In this document: piece by piece, positions 51,899 to 60,465 of the stretch | How the letters are laid out: every line of letters starts with the position of its first letter | Position numbering within the stretch: position 1 is the stretch's first letter | Assembly: GCF_009707545.1 (NCBI RefSeq) | Contig: NZ_WLYK01000012.1 | Span: 1-64,000, forward strand | DNA: 64,000 nt | Source: Nakamurella alba | GTDB lineage: Bacteria; Actinomycetota; Actinomycetes; Mycobacteriales; Nakamurellaceae | Direction: 5' to 3' | Made by a program: the position numbers and the translations under genes | Notes under the pieces: generated by a model | The model's database searches: none | The model's input: only the letters and a program-made list of their open reading frames with translations | What the model was told of the DNA's origin: nothing

Positions 51899-52921
51899 GT
51901 GAAGGCAGTCCTGTACAGCGCCGCGACCGAGTACGAGGTCACCGAGGTGCCCACCCCGGAGCCCGGCCCCGGCGAGGTGCTGATCACGGTGATCCAGGTC
52001 GGCGTCTGCGGGACCGACCTGCACATCCACCACGGCGACTTCAACGCCCGGTTCCCGTTGATCCCCGGGCACGAGATGGTCGGCACCGTCGCGGCTCTCG
52101 GCGACGGGGTCACCCGGTTCCGGATCGGCGAGCAGGTGACCGTCAACCCGAACATCCCCTGCGGGCACTGCAGCTACTGCCTGTCCGGCCGGACCATCCT
52201 CTGCGAGAACGCGCTGGGGATCGGCGCCAGCAGCAACGGCTTCTTCGCCGAGTACGCCTGCGTGTCCGAGTTGTTGGTCTTCTCCGTCGAGGGGTTGCCG
52301 ATCGACACCGCCGTCTTCACCGAGCCCACCGCCTGCGCCATGCACGGGTTGGAGACCCTGCAGGTCCGCCCCGGGGCCACGGCGCTGGTGCTCGGCGCCG
52401 GTCCGACCGGTGTGCTGCTGGCCCAGCTGCTCGCCTCCGGCGGCGCGTCCTCGGTCACGGTGGCCGGCCCGTCGCAGTTCAAGCTGGACACCGCCGCCGC
52501 CCTGGGCGCCGATGCCACGGTGCTGCTGCACCGCGGTGACCCGGACCGCAACCTTGCCGACCTGCGCGCGGCCGCGGGTGACGACGGGTACGACATCGTC
52601 GTCGAGGCAACCGGTTCCACCGAGATCGGCAACATCTGCGTGCCACTGACCCGCAACGGCGGGACGTTCCTGGTCTACGGGGTGACCCGGGCCGACGAGA
52701 TCATGACCTTCTCCCCGTTCGACGTCTTCCGGCGGGAGATCCAGATCAAGGGCTCGTTCGCCGAGATGACCTCGTTCGGCACCGCGATCGCCGCGCTGCG
52801 TGGCGGCCGTGCCCGGACCGACGGCATGATCACCCATCGCTTCGGGCTGGACGACTACGGTGCGGCACTCGAGGCGCTGGCCTCCGACCGCTCCGCCCAC
52901 AAGGTGGTCATCGTCGTCTGA
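51899..52921 (+). CDS. zinc-dependent polyol (sorbitol/xylitol/arabitol-like) dehydrogenase
   Basis: 340 residues from GTG 51899, GGAGG 8 nt upstream. Medium-chain dehydrogenase: catalytic zinc in GVCGTDLHIHHGD and PGHEMVG, structural zinc loop CGHCSYCLSGRTILCEN, Rossmann VLGAGPTGVLLAQ. The absence of a phosphate-binding pattern after GPSQFK suggests NAD. First gene of an operon with xylulokinase, so oxidation of a pentitol to a ketopentose is the likely step. Confidence 0.9.
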   Translation: MKAVLYSAATEYEVTEVPTPEPGPGEVLITVIQVGVCGTDLHIHHGDFNARFPLIPGHEMVGTVAALGDGVTRFRIGEQVTVNPNIPCGHCSYCLSGRTILCENALGIGASSNGFFAEYACVSELLVFSVEGLPIDTAVFTEPTACAMHGLETLQVRPGATALVLGAGPTGVLLAQLLASGGASSVTVAGPSQFKLDTAAALGADATVLLHRGDPDRNLADLRAAAGDDGYDIVVEATGSTEIGNICVPLTRNGGTFLVYGVTRADEIMTFSPFDVFRREIQIKGSFAEMTSFGTAIAALRGGRARTDGMITHRFGLDDYGAALEALASDRSAHKVVIVV

Positions 52922-52987
52922 GACCGGACGCCGCCGCACCCAGCTATCCACCCAGCACGTGAACGCACCGACTGAAGGATCCCTGAC

Positions 52988-54469
52988 ATGACGACCGTCC
53001 CCGCCGTGCTCGGCATCGATCTCGGTACCAGCTCGGTGAAGGTGGCGCTGACGGATCAGGTGGGTGCCGTTGTCGCGCAGGCCGTCTGCGACTACCCGGT
53101 GGACCGGCGCAACCCGGGCTGGGCCGAGACCGATCCCGAGGCCTGGTGGCAGGCCATCCGGACGGCGACCGCGCAGGTGCTCGCCACCGCGCCGGCGGCG
53201 TCGGTGGCCGGGATCGCCGGGATCGGGTTGTCCGGGCAGATGCACGGCGTGGTGCTGAGCGATGCCGAGCACCGGCCGGTGCGACCGGCGGTGCTCTGGG
53301 CCGATGCCCGGGCCGAGCCGCAGCTGGACCTGCTGCGGGCGCTGGACCTGTCGGTCCGGGCGCGGCTGGCGAACCCGCTGAGCCCCGGGATGGCCGGCCC
53401 GGTGCTGGCCTGGCTGCACGTGCACGAGCCGGAGGTCCTCGACGCGGCGCGGCACGCGCTGCAGCCCAAGGACTGGATCCGGGCCTGGCTGACCGGCGTC
53501 GCCGCCGGCGAGCCCAGCGATGCCTCGGCCACGCTGCTGTTCGACGTGCTGGCCGCGGACTGGGACGACGAGGTGGTGACGGCCCTGGGGATCGACCGGC
53601 GACTGCTGCCCGATCTGCTCCCGTCCGCGCTGACCGAGGCCGGCCGGCTCACCACAGCCGCAGCGGAGGCGCTGGGCCTGCAGGCCGGACTGCCGGTGGC
53701 CGCCGGAGCCGGCGACACCGCCGCTGCCGCACTGGGTTCCGGGCTCTTCGAGCCGGGCACCGTGCAGCTGACGATCGGCACCGGGGTGCAGATCGTCACG
53801 GTCGTGCCGGCACCCACCGCGGAGTCGGTGGCCGGTCTGCACGACCCGGTCACCCACCTCTACCGGTCGGCGACGGCCCACGGCTGGTATGCGATGGCCG
53901 CGGGACTGACCGGCGGCCAGTCGCTGGACTGGGTGCGGCGGATCCTCGGCGCGGAGTGGTCGGAGCTGTACGGGGTCGCCGATCGCGGCAGCCGCCCGGA
54001 CGACCCGGTCTTCCTGCCGCACCTGGTCGGCGAGCGCACGCCGTACCTGGACACCAACATGCGCGGTGCCTGGACCGGCCTGGACGCCCGGCACGACCGG
54101 GTGGCACTGCTGCACTCGGCCCTCGAGGGCGTGGCCTTCGCCGTCGCCGACTGCCTGGACGCGCTGCCCGGGATCCCCTCCGGGAACAGGGATCTGCGGC
54201 TGGCCGGCGGCGGGACCACTGCTCCGGCATGGCGGCAGCTGCTGGCCGACGTGCTCGAAGCGCGACTGCACGCGGTCGACGTGCCGGGCGCGTCCGCCCG
54301 GGGCGCGGCGTTGATCGGCGCGCGGGCCGCCGGGCTGCTCGACGACGCCCGGCTGACGGAGGTCGCCACCCCGCACACCACACTCATCGCCGAGCCGGGA
54401 CCGGCGGCGGAGGCACTGCGCGACCGGCGGTTCCGCTACCGCGACACCCTCGCTCGGTTGCGCGCCTGA
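52988..54469 (+). CDS. xylB: xylulokinase-like FGGY carbohydrate kinase
   Basis: 493 residues. LGIDLGTSSVKVAL is phosphate loop 1, GIGLSGQMHGVVL the XylB-type substrate segment, GAGDTAAAALGSG holds the catalytic Asp, QLTIGTGVQIV and LRLAGGGTTAPAWRQLLADV the C-terminal ATP-binding FGGY-like motif. It phosphorylates a ketopentose such as D-xylulose, feeding the pentose-phosphate pathway together with the transaldolase-like enzyme. 66 nt after the dehydrogenase gene. Confidence 0.9.
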   Translation: MTTVPAVLGIDLGTSSVKVALTDQVGAVVAQAVCDYPVDRRNPGWAETDPEAWWQAIRTATAQVLATAPAASVAGIAGIGLSGQMHGVVLSDAEHRPVRPAVLWADARAEPQLDLLRALDLSVRARLANPLSPGMAGPVLAWLHVHEPEVLDAARHALQPKDWIRAWLTGVAAGEPSDASATLLFDVLAADWDDEVVTALGIDRRLLPDLLPSALTEAGRLTTAAAEALGLQAGLPVAAGAGDTAAAALGSGLFEPGTVQLTIGTGVQIVTVVPAPTAESVAGLHDPVTHLYRSATAHGWYAMAAGLTGGQSLDWVRRILGAEWSELYGVADRGSRPDDPVFLPHLVGERTPYLDTNMRGAWTGLDARHDRVALLHSALEGVAFAVADCLDALPGIPSGNRDLRLAGGGTTAPAWRQLLADVLEARLHAVDVPGASARGAALIGARAAGLLDDARLTEVATPHTTLIAEPGPAAEALRDRRFRYRDTLARLRA

Positions 54470-54491
54470 CCAGCGGCATGGGCCTGCCCGG

Positions 54492-55379
54492 TCACCGGAG
54501 CAGCGGCGCCACCTCCGCGCCCAGGAAGGCGGCCAGCCCCTCCGGGTCGGGTTCGTCCCGGGTCGGCTGCACCGCGATGCTGGTGGCACCGGCCTCGACG
54601 AAACGCCGTAGTCCGTCGGCGATCTCATCGGCCGTGCCGATCACCGAGATGCCGTCGGCCGGCTCCGCCTCCCAGGCCAGTCGCTCCCGCTCCATCCGCT
54701 CCGCCGCGTCCGGGCCGGTGGCCACCGGGACCGAGGTGATGATCTCGTGCGCCGGGTCGAGCCCGGCGGCGGACCGCACCCGGTCGGCGAGTTCGCGCAC
54801 CTCACGGGTGGTGGACGGTGGTCGGAACCCGGACACCAGGGTGCCGTCGGCCAGCTCCGCACACAGCGCCAGCGACTTCGGCCCACCGGCACCCGCGAAC
54901 AGCGTCGCCCGGCCGGTCGGCGGATGGTCCAGTGCCACCGCATCGAGGTGTACGTACCGGCCGTCGACCGTCACCGTGTCCCCGTCGAGCAACGACCGCA
55001 CCGCGGTCAGGTACTCGCGGAGCAGGGTGACCGGCGAGGCGGCTTTCGCGCCGACCTGCCGCATCCAGTCCTGCACCCCGTGGCCGACCGCGCCCAGGAA
55101 CCGCCCGGGGAACATCCGGTCCAGCCCGGCGATCTCCATGGCCAGCAGCGCCGGGTTGCGCAGCGGCGCCGGGAACAGCCCGACACCGACCCGCACCCGA
55201 TCCGTCCGGGCCAGCACTGCACCGGCCGTCGAGGCGCCGGCCTGCTTGAAACAGTCCTCCCAGAGCCAGAACTCGCCCAGCCCTGCCCGGTCCGCCGCTG
55301 TGGCGACGGACAGCAGACGCTCCGGCGGCCACCACGGGAGGAAGGTGATCCCCAGCTGCGGTGTCGGATGGTCGCCCAT
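54492..55379 (-). CDS. LLM-class (F420-dependent) oxidoreductase
   Basis: 295 residues from ATG 55379. Luciferase-like TIM barrel: LGITFLPWWPPERLLSVATA, EFWLWEDCFKQ, RVRVGVGLFPAPLRNPALLA, MFPGRFLGAVGHGVQDWMRQ, LLREYLTAVRSLLDGDTVTV. These are marks of actinobacterial F420 enzymes; the substrate is unknown. F420H2 could come from the Fgd encoded at 38441. It follows the DUF5685 gene by 45 nt on the same strand. Confidence 0.9.
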   Translation of the reverse strand: MGDHPTPQLGITFLPWWPPERLLSVATAADRAGLGEFWLWEDCFKQAGASTAGAVLARTDRVRVGVGLFPAPLRNPALLAMEIAGLDRMFPGRFLGAVGHGVQDWMRQVGAKAASPVTLLREYLTAVRSLLDGDTVTVDGRYVHLDAVALDHPPTGRATLFAGAGGPKSLALCAELADGTLVSGFRPPSTTREVRELADRVRSAAGLDPAHEIITSVPVATGPDAAERMERERLAWEAEPADGISVIGTADEIADGLRRFVEAGATSIAVQPTRDEPDPEGLAAFLGAEVAPLLR

Positions 55380-55424
55380 CCGCCCAGTCTGCCGCCACCG
55401 GGGCGACACCACCACCGCAGCCGG

Positions 55425-56726
55425 TCAGTTGCAACTGCAGTCGCAGCAGCACCCGTCGCCGCAGCAGCAGTCGCAGTCGGTGCAGTCGCAGCAGTTCGAA
55501 CAGCCGGGGTCGTGCCGCTTCCCGGTGCAGGGGTTCTCGTGCGAGGCGCAGCAGGCGTAGCCGGTGCAGTACACACCGACCCACGGCAGCACGTTGCGCC
55601 AGAACGGCCGGTCCGGCGGCGGTGGCGGGGGCCCGGGCGGCGGGCCGGGGTCGCCCTGACCCGGCGGCGGGTAGCCGGGCGCCGGGTGGTTCGGTGGCGG
55701 GTAGGGCGGCGGGGCGGACGGCCCCGGGGGCGGCGGCCCCGGGTATCCGAGATCCGCGGTACCGGCCCGGCGGTCGACCGTGGTGGCGGTCGCACCGTCC
55801 ACGGCATGGCCCGGCACCGTGCAGTGCCGCCCCCTGTCCCCACCGAAGGCCCGGTGCAGCGCCGCTCGGCTGCCGTCGACGAGAAGTGCCCGGACCAGGC
55901 GGTTGTCGCGCAGCTGGAGCCGGTCGTACCCGGCCCGGATGCGGCGCACCAGGCCGACGCACTCCGAGCGGACCTGCTCCGGCGCCGCGCCGGTGGCGGT
56001 GATCGGGTTGAAGGCGCCGGCCCGGGCATCGGCCTGCTGGTCCTCCACCGCGTCCAGCAGATGGGCGAGAGCGCCGAAGGCCTCACCGATCTCACGCAGC
56101 GGCTGCTCGTTCTCCGGGACCCCGGCCAGCGTGGCCGAGGCGGCGAAGATCCGTCCGGTCGCCGATGCGGTCGGCGCCACCACCGCGGACAGTGGGTCCC
56201 CGGGCCGCACGGCGGATTCGAGGGCAGCCTGGCCGTCGAGGTCCTCGAGGACCTGCAGCGCACCGATGGAGTCGGCGATCGGCCGGTCGACGAAGGCTCC
56301 TCGCCGGAGCGGGCCGGCGAGCGCACCGGCCGCACCCGCCTTCACCAGCGCCCCCGCCTTCCCGGCCGGACCGGTCGGGCTGCCCAGCCCGACCCGGCGC
56401 TCACCGATGACGTCGGCGGCCTTGGCGGCCGCCAGGGTGAGCGAGGCCGTGGCCCCCAACCTGACCGAGACCGCCTGGGAGGGCACCACCTCCGCCGTCC
56501 GCATCCCCCGCAGCGCACACGGGCCGGCGGTGCGCCGCGGAGCCTGTTCGGGCTGCTGCGCCTCGAGCAGGACCGACAGCATGACGGCATCGGTGTTGGT
56601 CGTCGCACGTGCTGCCTGCCCCCGGCTGTCGCGCAGGGTCAGGCACAGACCGCACAGGTGGGCACGCCACTGCTCGAGGAGCTCGTCCCCCAGGGTGTGC
56701 CGGCAGGCATGGACCACACCGAACAT
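55425..56726 (-). CDS. DUF5685-family protein with proline-rich linker and Cys-rich tail
   Basis: 433 residues from ATG 56726. N-terminal domain (about 1-310): MFGVVHACRHTLGDELLEQW, RAHLCGLCLTLRD and DAVMLSVLLEAQ identify DUF5685, a helical family with conserved Cys. Residues about 320-375 are a Pro/Gly-rich linker (PPPGPSAPPPYPPPNHPAP). Residues 387-433 contain 17 Cys in 47 positions, with runs CDCCCGDGCCCDCSC. The tail could bind metals like a metallothionein, or cross-link. Probably co-transcribed with the TPR and AAA genes upstream. Confidence 0.82.
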   Translation of the reverse strand: MFGVVHACRHTLGDELLEQWRAHLCGLCLTLRDSRGQAARATTNTDAVMLSVLLEAQQPEQAPRRTAGPCALRGMRTAEVVPSQAVSVRLGATASLTLAAAKAADVIGERRVGLGSPTGPAGKAGALVKAGAAGALAGPLRRGAFVDRPIADSIGALQVLEDLDGQAALESAVRPGDPLSAVVAPTASATGRIFAASATLAGVPENEQPLREIGEAFGALAHLLDAVEDQQADARAGAFNPITATGAAPEQVRSECVGLVRRIRAGYDRLQLRDNRLVRALLVDGSRAALHRAFGGDRGRHCTVPGHAVDGATATTVDRRAGTADLGYPGPPPPGPSAPPPYPPPNHPAPGYPPPGQGDPGPPPGPPPPPPDRPFWRNVLPWVGVYCTGYACCASHENPCTGKRHDPGCSNCCDCTDCDCCCGDGCCCDCSCN

Positions 56727-56799
56727 GAGCGGGATTCGATCACGCCGCAGCCGCTCGCGCAGCAGTTCCGGGCCGACACCACCTGACCCGGCGGCACAC

Positions 56800-57879
56800 T
56801 CACCCGTGCGGCGGAACCGACCGCCGCGGTCCGGCCGCGACGTCGAGCCTGCGCACCCGACGGCGCAGCAGTTGGCCGGCGACGATCCAGCACACCACGG
56901 CCGCGACGGTGAGGATGCCCCGCACCGCGTCGACCGGCAGCAGCAGCGAGACCAGCAGCAGCAGCACCGAGGCCAGCAGCGTGGAGGCCGCCGCCGTGAG
57001 CAGCCGGTCCCGGCGCGGCAGGCTGAGCACGTAGGGGCGCAGCCGCCCGCGGACCAGCCCGACGGTCCGGACAGCCCCGACCGCCAGCACCAGTGCGAGC
57101 ACCGCGGCGAGCGCCAGGGACGGCCACCGGATGTCCTGGCCGGCCACCCGGCTGACCAGCCAGGCGGCGATGAAGAAGATCCACAGCCACCGCTGCATGG
57201 GCATGGCGAGTGTGTTGATGAACGCGACGTCGAGGTTGTGCAGGCCGACGGAGAGGCGCGGGTCCTGGCCGAGGGCGTCGGCGAACCGGGCCGCGGCGGA
57301 CAGCGACCGGCGCCGGCGCAGGCTGACCAGGCCGAGTCCGTTGATCGCGGCGGAGTTCTGCGGATCGAGCCGCAGTGCCTCCAGGTACTCCCGTTCGGCG
57401 GTGGCCACATCGCCGCGGTCCAGCGCGATCCCGGCCTTGAGGTTGTGCGGTTCCGGCTCCTGCGGGGCCAGGGCGATGGCGCGCTCCACCACCGGGAGTG
57501 CCCTGGCCGGCGAATTGTCGGCGAGCACGGCGGCCAGGACCTGGTGGGTCTGCCAGACGAACGGTGAGATCGACACCGCCTGAGCGGCACTGTGTTCCGC
57601 TGCGAGGTGCTGACCACGACGGTTCTCTGCCAGTGCCAGCAGCCGGAGCGGCCAGTCGTTGCCGGGGTCGGTGCGGTGGGCCCTGCGGGCGAACTCGGCC
57701 GCGGCGTCCGGACGCTGCAGCGCCATCTCCGCGCGGGCGGCCAGGCAGAGCGCGCGGGTGTTCTGCGGGTCGTCGGCCAGCACGGCGGACACCGCCCGCA
57801 TCGCGTCGGCGGGCCGCTCGAGGTCGAGCAGGTGGTCCGCCCGGTCCAGCTGCGAGCCCGGGTCGCGCTCCGGGTTCAC
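56800..57879 (-). CDS. TPR-repeat membrane protein
   Basis: 359 residues, GTG start overlapping the TGA of the AAA gene. Residues 1-215 contain about five TPR-like helical pairs (ADDPQNTRALCLAARAEMAL, RTDPGNDWPLRLLALAENRR, LDPQNSAAINGLGLVSLRRR). Residues about 225-345 have four hydrophobic segments, so the TPR domain is anchored at the inner membrane. TPR modules mediate protein contacts; the natural partner is the adjacent AAA ATPase, which also starts with TPR-like repeats. Confidence 0.85.
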   Translation of the reverse strand: MNPERDPGSQLDRADHLLDLERPADAMRAVSAVLADDPQNTRALCLAARAEMALQRPDAAAEFARRAHRTDPGNDWPLRLLALAENRRGQHLAAEHSAAQAVSISPFVWQTHQVLAAVLADNSPARALPVVERAIALAPQEPEPHNLKAGIALDRGDVATAEREYLEALRLDPQNSAAINGLGLVSLRRRRSLSAAARFADALGQDPRLSVGLHNLDVAFINTLAMPMQRWLWIFFIAAWLVSRVAGQDIRWPSLALAAVLALVLAVGAVRTVGLVRGRLRPYVLSLPRRDRLLTAAASTLLASVLLLLVSLLLPVDAVRGILTVAAVVCWIVAGQLLRRRVRRLDVAAGPRRSVPPHG

Positions 57880-59195
57880 CAGCGCCGCACCCGCTTGAGG
57901 TACTCGCGCAGCTCGGCGTAGCTGTTGTCCGCGTCGGCGAACATCACCACGTTGCGGGCGGTGTCCAGCCAGTCGCCGATCGACGGGCGGACCTCACCGC
58001 GGGCCGCCAGCAGGTCGTTCATCCCGATCATCCGCGGGGTACCGGTCCGCGCGCTGTCCAGCAGGGCCCGTTCGGCGCCCGACTCGCAGAGGTGCTGCAG
58101 GTCCGCCCCGGAGAACCCGTCGGTGGCCCGGGCCAGCGCCGCCAGGTCGATGCCCTCGACCGGTCGGTGCCGCAGGTGGTACCGCAGCACCGCCTCCCGC
58201 GCCGGCTGGTCCGGCGGCAGCACGAGCAGTGTCCGGTCGAGCCGGCCGGGACGGCGCAGGGCCGGGTCGACGTCCCACGGCTGGTTGGTCGCGGCCAGCA
58301 CGAACACGCCCTCGTTGGCGCCGTTCACCCCGTCCATCTCGGTCAGCAACTGGTTGACCGCGCCGCGCATGGCGGTGTTGCGGGTCTGCGTCCGGCGCTG
58401 CCCGAGCGCGTCGATCTCGTCGAGGAACAGCACGCAGGGTGCGCTGCGGCGGACCAGCTGGAACAGCTCGGCGACGTTGCGCTCCGAGGAACCCACGTAG
58501 ATGTCGAGGATGTCGGACAGTCCCACGCTGACGAACCCGGCGCCCAGTTCCCCCGCCACCGCCTTGGCGATGAAGGTCTTGCCGCAGCCGGGCGGCCCGT
58601 ACAGCAGCAGACCGCCGCGCAGGCTCTTGCCGTACAGCCGGCGCAGTTCCGGATTGCGCATCGGGGCCAGGAACGCGGCCTCCAGCCGCTCCTTCACCTG
58701 CGACATCCCGCCGACGTCGGCGAGTGTCACCCTGGCCTGCTCCACCTCCCAGGCCGCGCCGGTCGGCTGTTCCCGCTCGGCGTCCAGGAACATCGGATGG
58801 GCGATGTCGCCGATCTGCTGTTCCGCGGCCGACCAGTCGAAGCCGGGCCCGGGCACTCCGGTCGGTGAAGCGGGTGAAGCCGGCGCAGTCGGTGACATCG
58901 GCGTGGTCTCGGGACCCGGAGTCGCCGTGTCGTGGGGAGCCGTCTCGTGGGTGGGCGTGTCGTGGGTGGGCACACCGGGGCCGCCACCCGAACCCCCACC
59001 GCCGAGCGCCTGGGCCATCAGGGCGCGGGCGGCCGCCGACCCGGGATCCCGGGCAAGAGCAGCGGCGCACTCGGCGATCGCCTCCGGCACCTGCCCGCCC
59101 TGAAGCAGCACCCCGGCCAGGTGCAGCCGCAGCGGCAGGTCGTCGGGGGCCGCGTCCACCGCCCGGCGGAGGCTGGCGATCAGCTGCGGGTCCAC
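57876..59195 (-). CDS. AAA ATPase with N-terminal TPR-like repeats
   Basis: 439 residues from GTG 59195; TACGTT on the minus strand (59202-59207) lies 6 nt upstream, so the transcript looks leaderless. Residues 1-65 are TPR-like helices, 66-118 a Thr/Pro/His-rich linker. The AAA module follows: ADVGGMSQVKERLEAAFLAP, Walker A GPPGCGKT (200-207), Walker B LFLDEID (256-262), sensor 1 and arginine finger in AATNQPWDVDPALRRPGRLD, sensor 2 GFSGADLQHLCE. It is of the Cdc48/FtsH/Vps4 AAA type but has no protease domain, so it is an unfoldase or remodeller. Confidence 0.88.
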   Translation of the reverse strand: MDPQLIASLRRAVDAAPDDLPLRLHLAGVLLQGGQVPEAIAECAAALARDPGSAAARALMAQALGGGGSGGGPGVPTHDTPTHETAPHDTATPGPETTPMSPTAPASPASPTGVPGPGFDWSAAEQQIGDIAHPMFLDAEREQPTGAAWEVEQARVTLADVGGMSQVKERLEAAFLAPMRNPELRRLYGKSLRGGLLLYGPPGCGKTFIAKAVAGELGAGFVSVGLSDILDIYVGSSERNVAELFQLVRRSAPCVLFLDEIDALGQRRTQTRNTAMRGAVNQLLTEMDGVNGANEGVFVLAATNQPWDVDPALRRPGRLDRTLLVLPPDQPAREAVLRYHLRHRPVEGIDLAALARATDGFSGADLQHLCESGAERALLDSARTGTPRMIGMNDLLAARGEVRPSIGDWLDTARNVVMFADADNSYAELREYLKRVRRW

Positions 59196-59446
59196 GGCGC
59201 CAACGTACGTGATGCCCCGGCACGCCCGCGTGTGGTTGCCGCACACCCCCGCCACCCTTGCGCCGGACATCCGGCGTCGTCGATCGGATCCGTTGCGCCA
59301 CAAGAGGTCCGACCGGCATCTGAGGCCGGCCGGTACCGCCGGGCGACGGCCGCCGCTGCTTCGCCGGCCGGGCCCGTCCCCATCCCGGTCGGCTTCGGTC
59401 CGGCTCTATGTCGGACCGGCCGTGCGTCGGACCGGTCCGCGCTGAC
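59196..59446. other. 251-bp intergenic region
   Basis: Lies between the AAA gene start and the TspO stop. It holds the AAA -10 box (59202-59207) and G/C-rich sequence with a repeated GTCGGACCGG element (59413-59422; variant GTCGGACCGGTCCGC at 59428-59442). No credible gene is seen. Confidence 0.5.
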
Positions 59447-59986
59447 TCAGCCGGAGCGCCCCGGCCACAGCCCACGGAGCCTGTGCACGAGGTTGGCCCG
59501 TGCCGTCGTCCCGCTGTTCCGCCGGGCGATGGCGACGGTGAGCGCGGTCGCGAAGGCGCACCAGGCCGGGTACGGGGCAAGGGCGATCGCCGCCCGCCGG
59601 TCCAGGGCAGCAGCCCGACGGACCAGATCGGCCGAGCTCAGCGTCAGCGCAGCACATTCGACAGCCGCCGGCCACGGCCGCCGCGCGGCGAAGAACAGTG
59701 CGTTCCACCCGGCGTTCAGCACGAGGTTGGCCCCCAGCGCCACGGCGAATCCGCGCCCGGCATCCTCGTCGCCGGACTCGTGCGCCGCGTCGAGCACCGC
59801 CGCCGACGCCACCGCGATGTCCGCGTACAGCGGAGTCCAGACCAGCGGGTAGGCCGGCGGGGGCGGCTGCCAGGCGGGTGTCCGCAACGTCCGGTACCAG
59901 GCGGAACCCGGATCGGTGGCGAGCCCGCCGATCACTGCGGTCAGCGCCACCGCCGCTCCCGTCCGCACCAACGTCGTCGCGCGCAT
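59447..59986 (-). CDS. tspO: TspO/MBR-family protein
   Basis: 179 residues from ATG 59986 (GGGAGG 11 nt upstream). Five hydrophobic helices. AWYRTLRTPAWQPPPPAYPL is the tryptophan-rich loop diagnostic of TspO, followed by VWTPLYADIAVASAAV and NLVLNAGWNALFFAARRPWP. LAPYPAWCAFATALTVAIAR is the fifth helix. TspO binds tetrapyrroles and lipids and is linked to stress adaptation. The longer frame to 60181 is not used: it would start in repetitive non-coding sequence. Confidence 0.92.
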   Translation of the reverse strand: MRATTLVRTGAAVALTAVIGGLATDPGSAWYRTLRTPAWQPPPPAYPLVWTPLYADIAVASAAVLDAAHESGDEDAGRGFAVALGANLVLNAGWNALFFAARRPWPAAVECAALTLSSADLVRRAAALDRRAAIALAPYPAWCAFATALTVAIARRNSGTTARANLVHRLRGLWPGRSG

Positions 59987-60465
59987 CGTGACATCGACCT
60001 CCCGACTCCCCGGCGGTGACCCACCACCGGCGTGCGGGTTCCCGTTCCGGGATCCCGCACACCCTCTCCTGTGTCCAGCCCGGCGGATCCATCCGCCTGC
60101 ATGCGCTTTCCATCCGCCCGCATACGCCTTCGGCCTCTCGGAACCGGGCTTTCGCAACTGCAGAAATGCACAAAAACTCACGGTGAGCGACCGTGTCCGG
60201 ACCGCAGTCGATCGCAGCGACAGTGCGACGAGACCCCGCGCAGCGACAACAACGTGACCTGGCTCGCTCCATCGGCCTCGATCCGACAGGGTCGATCGCC
60301 GCTCCTTCGAGTGAATCGGCGACGATCGGGGTAAAGCTGTGCTTACACTGCGTGCTGTACCGAAGGTGGTCGTCCACCGGTCGGCCGGATCCGCGGGGGC
60401 GGGTCCCGGTCATACCAACGGCCTCGATCGGAACATCCGCATTCGTGCGCGTCGAGGGGAACGGG
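59987..60465. other. 479-bp intergenic region without a convincing gene
   Basis: Divergent spacer between tspO and the dual-HTH regulator. It contains a 21-bp tandem duplication (60089-60130), a locally A-rich stretch (60165-60180), and a possible promoter area TAAAGCTGTGCTTACACT (60332-60349) upstream of the regulator. Short frames in both strands lack family similarity or ribosome-binding sites. Confidence 0.5.
60089..60130. repeat. two-copy 21-bp tandem repeat
   Basis: Positions 60089-60109 and 60110-60130 match at 17 of 21 bases, with the shared pattern CATCCGCC-GCAT-CGC-TT. It lies in the non-coding tspO/regulator spacer. Possible direct-repeat binding site. Confidence 0.5.

Noticed and set aside
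55430-55510. CAG/GCA-rich stretch as a microsatellite or small repeat array
   Set aside because: It is the codon signature of the Cys-rich tail (TGC/TGT codons on the minus strand) of the DUF5685 gene; no regular unit length.
59987-60181. N-terminal extension of TspO to a GTG at 60181
   Set aside because: Would add 65 residues encoded by the tandem repeat and non-coding spacer; TspO proteins begin at the first membrane helix, matching ATG 59986.
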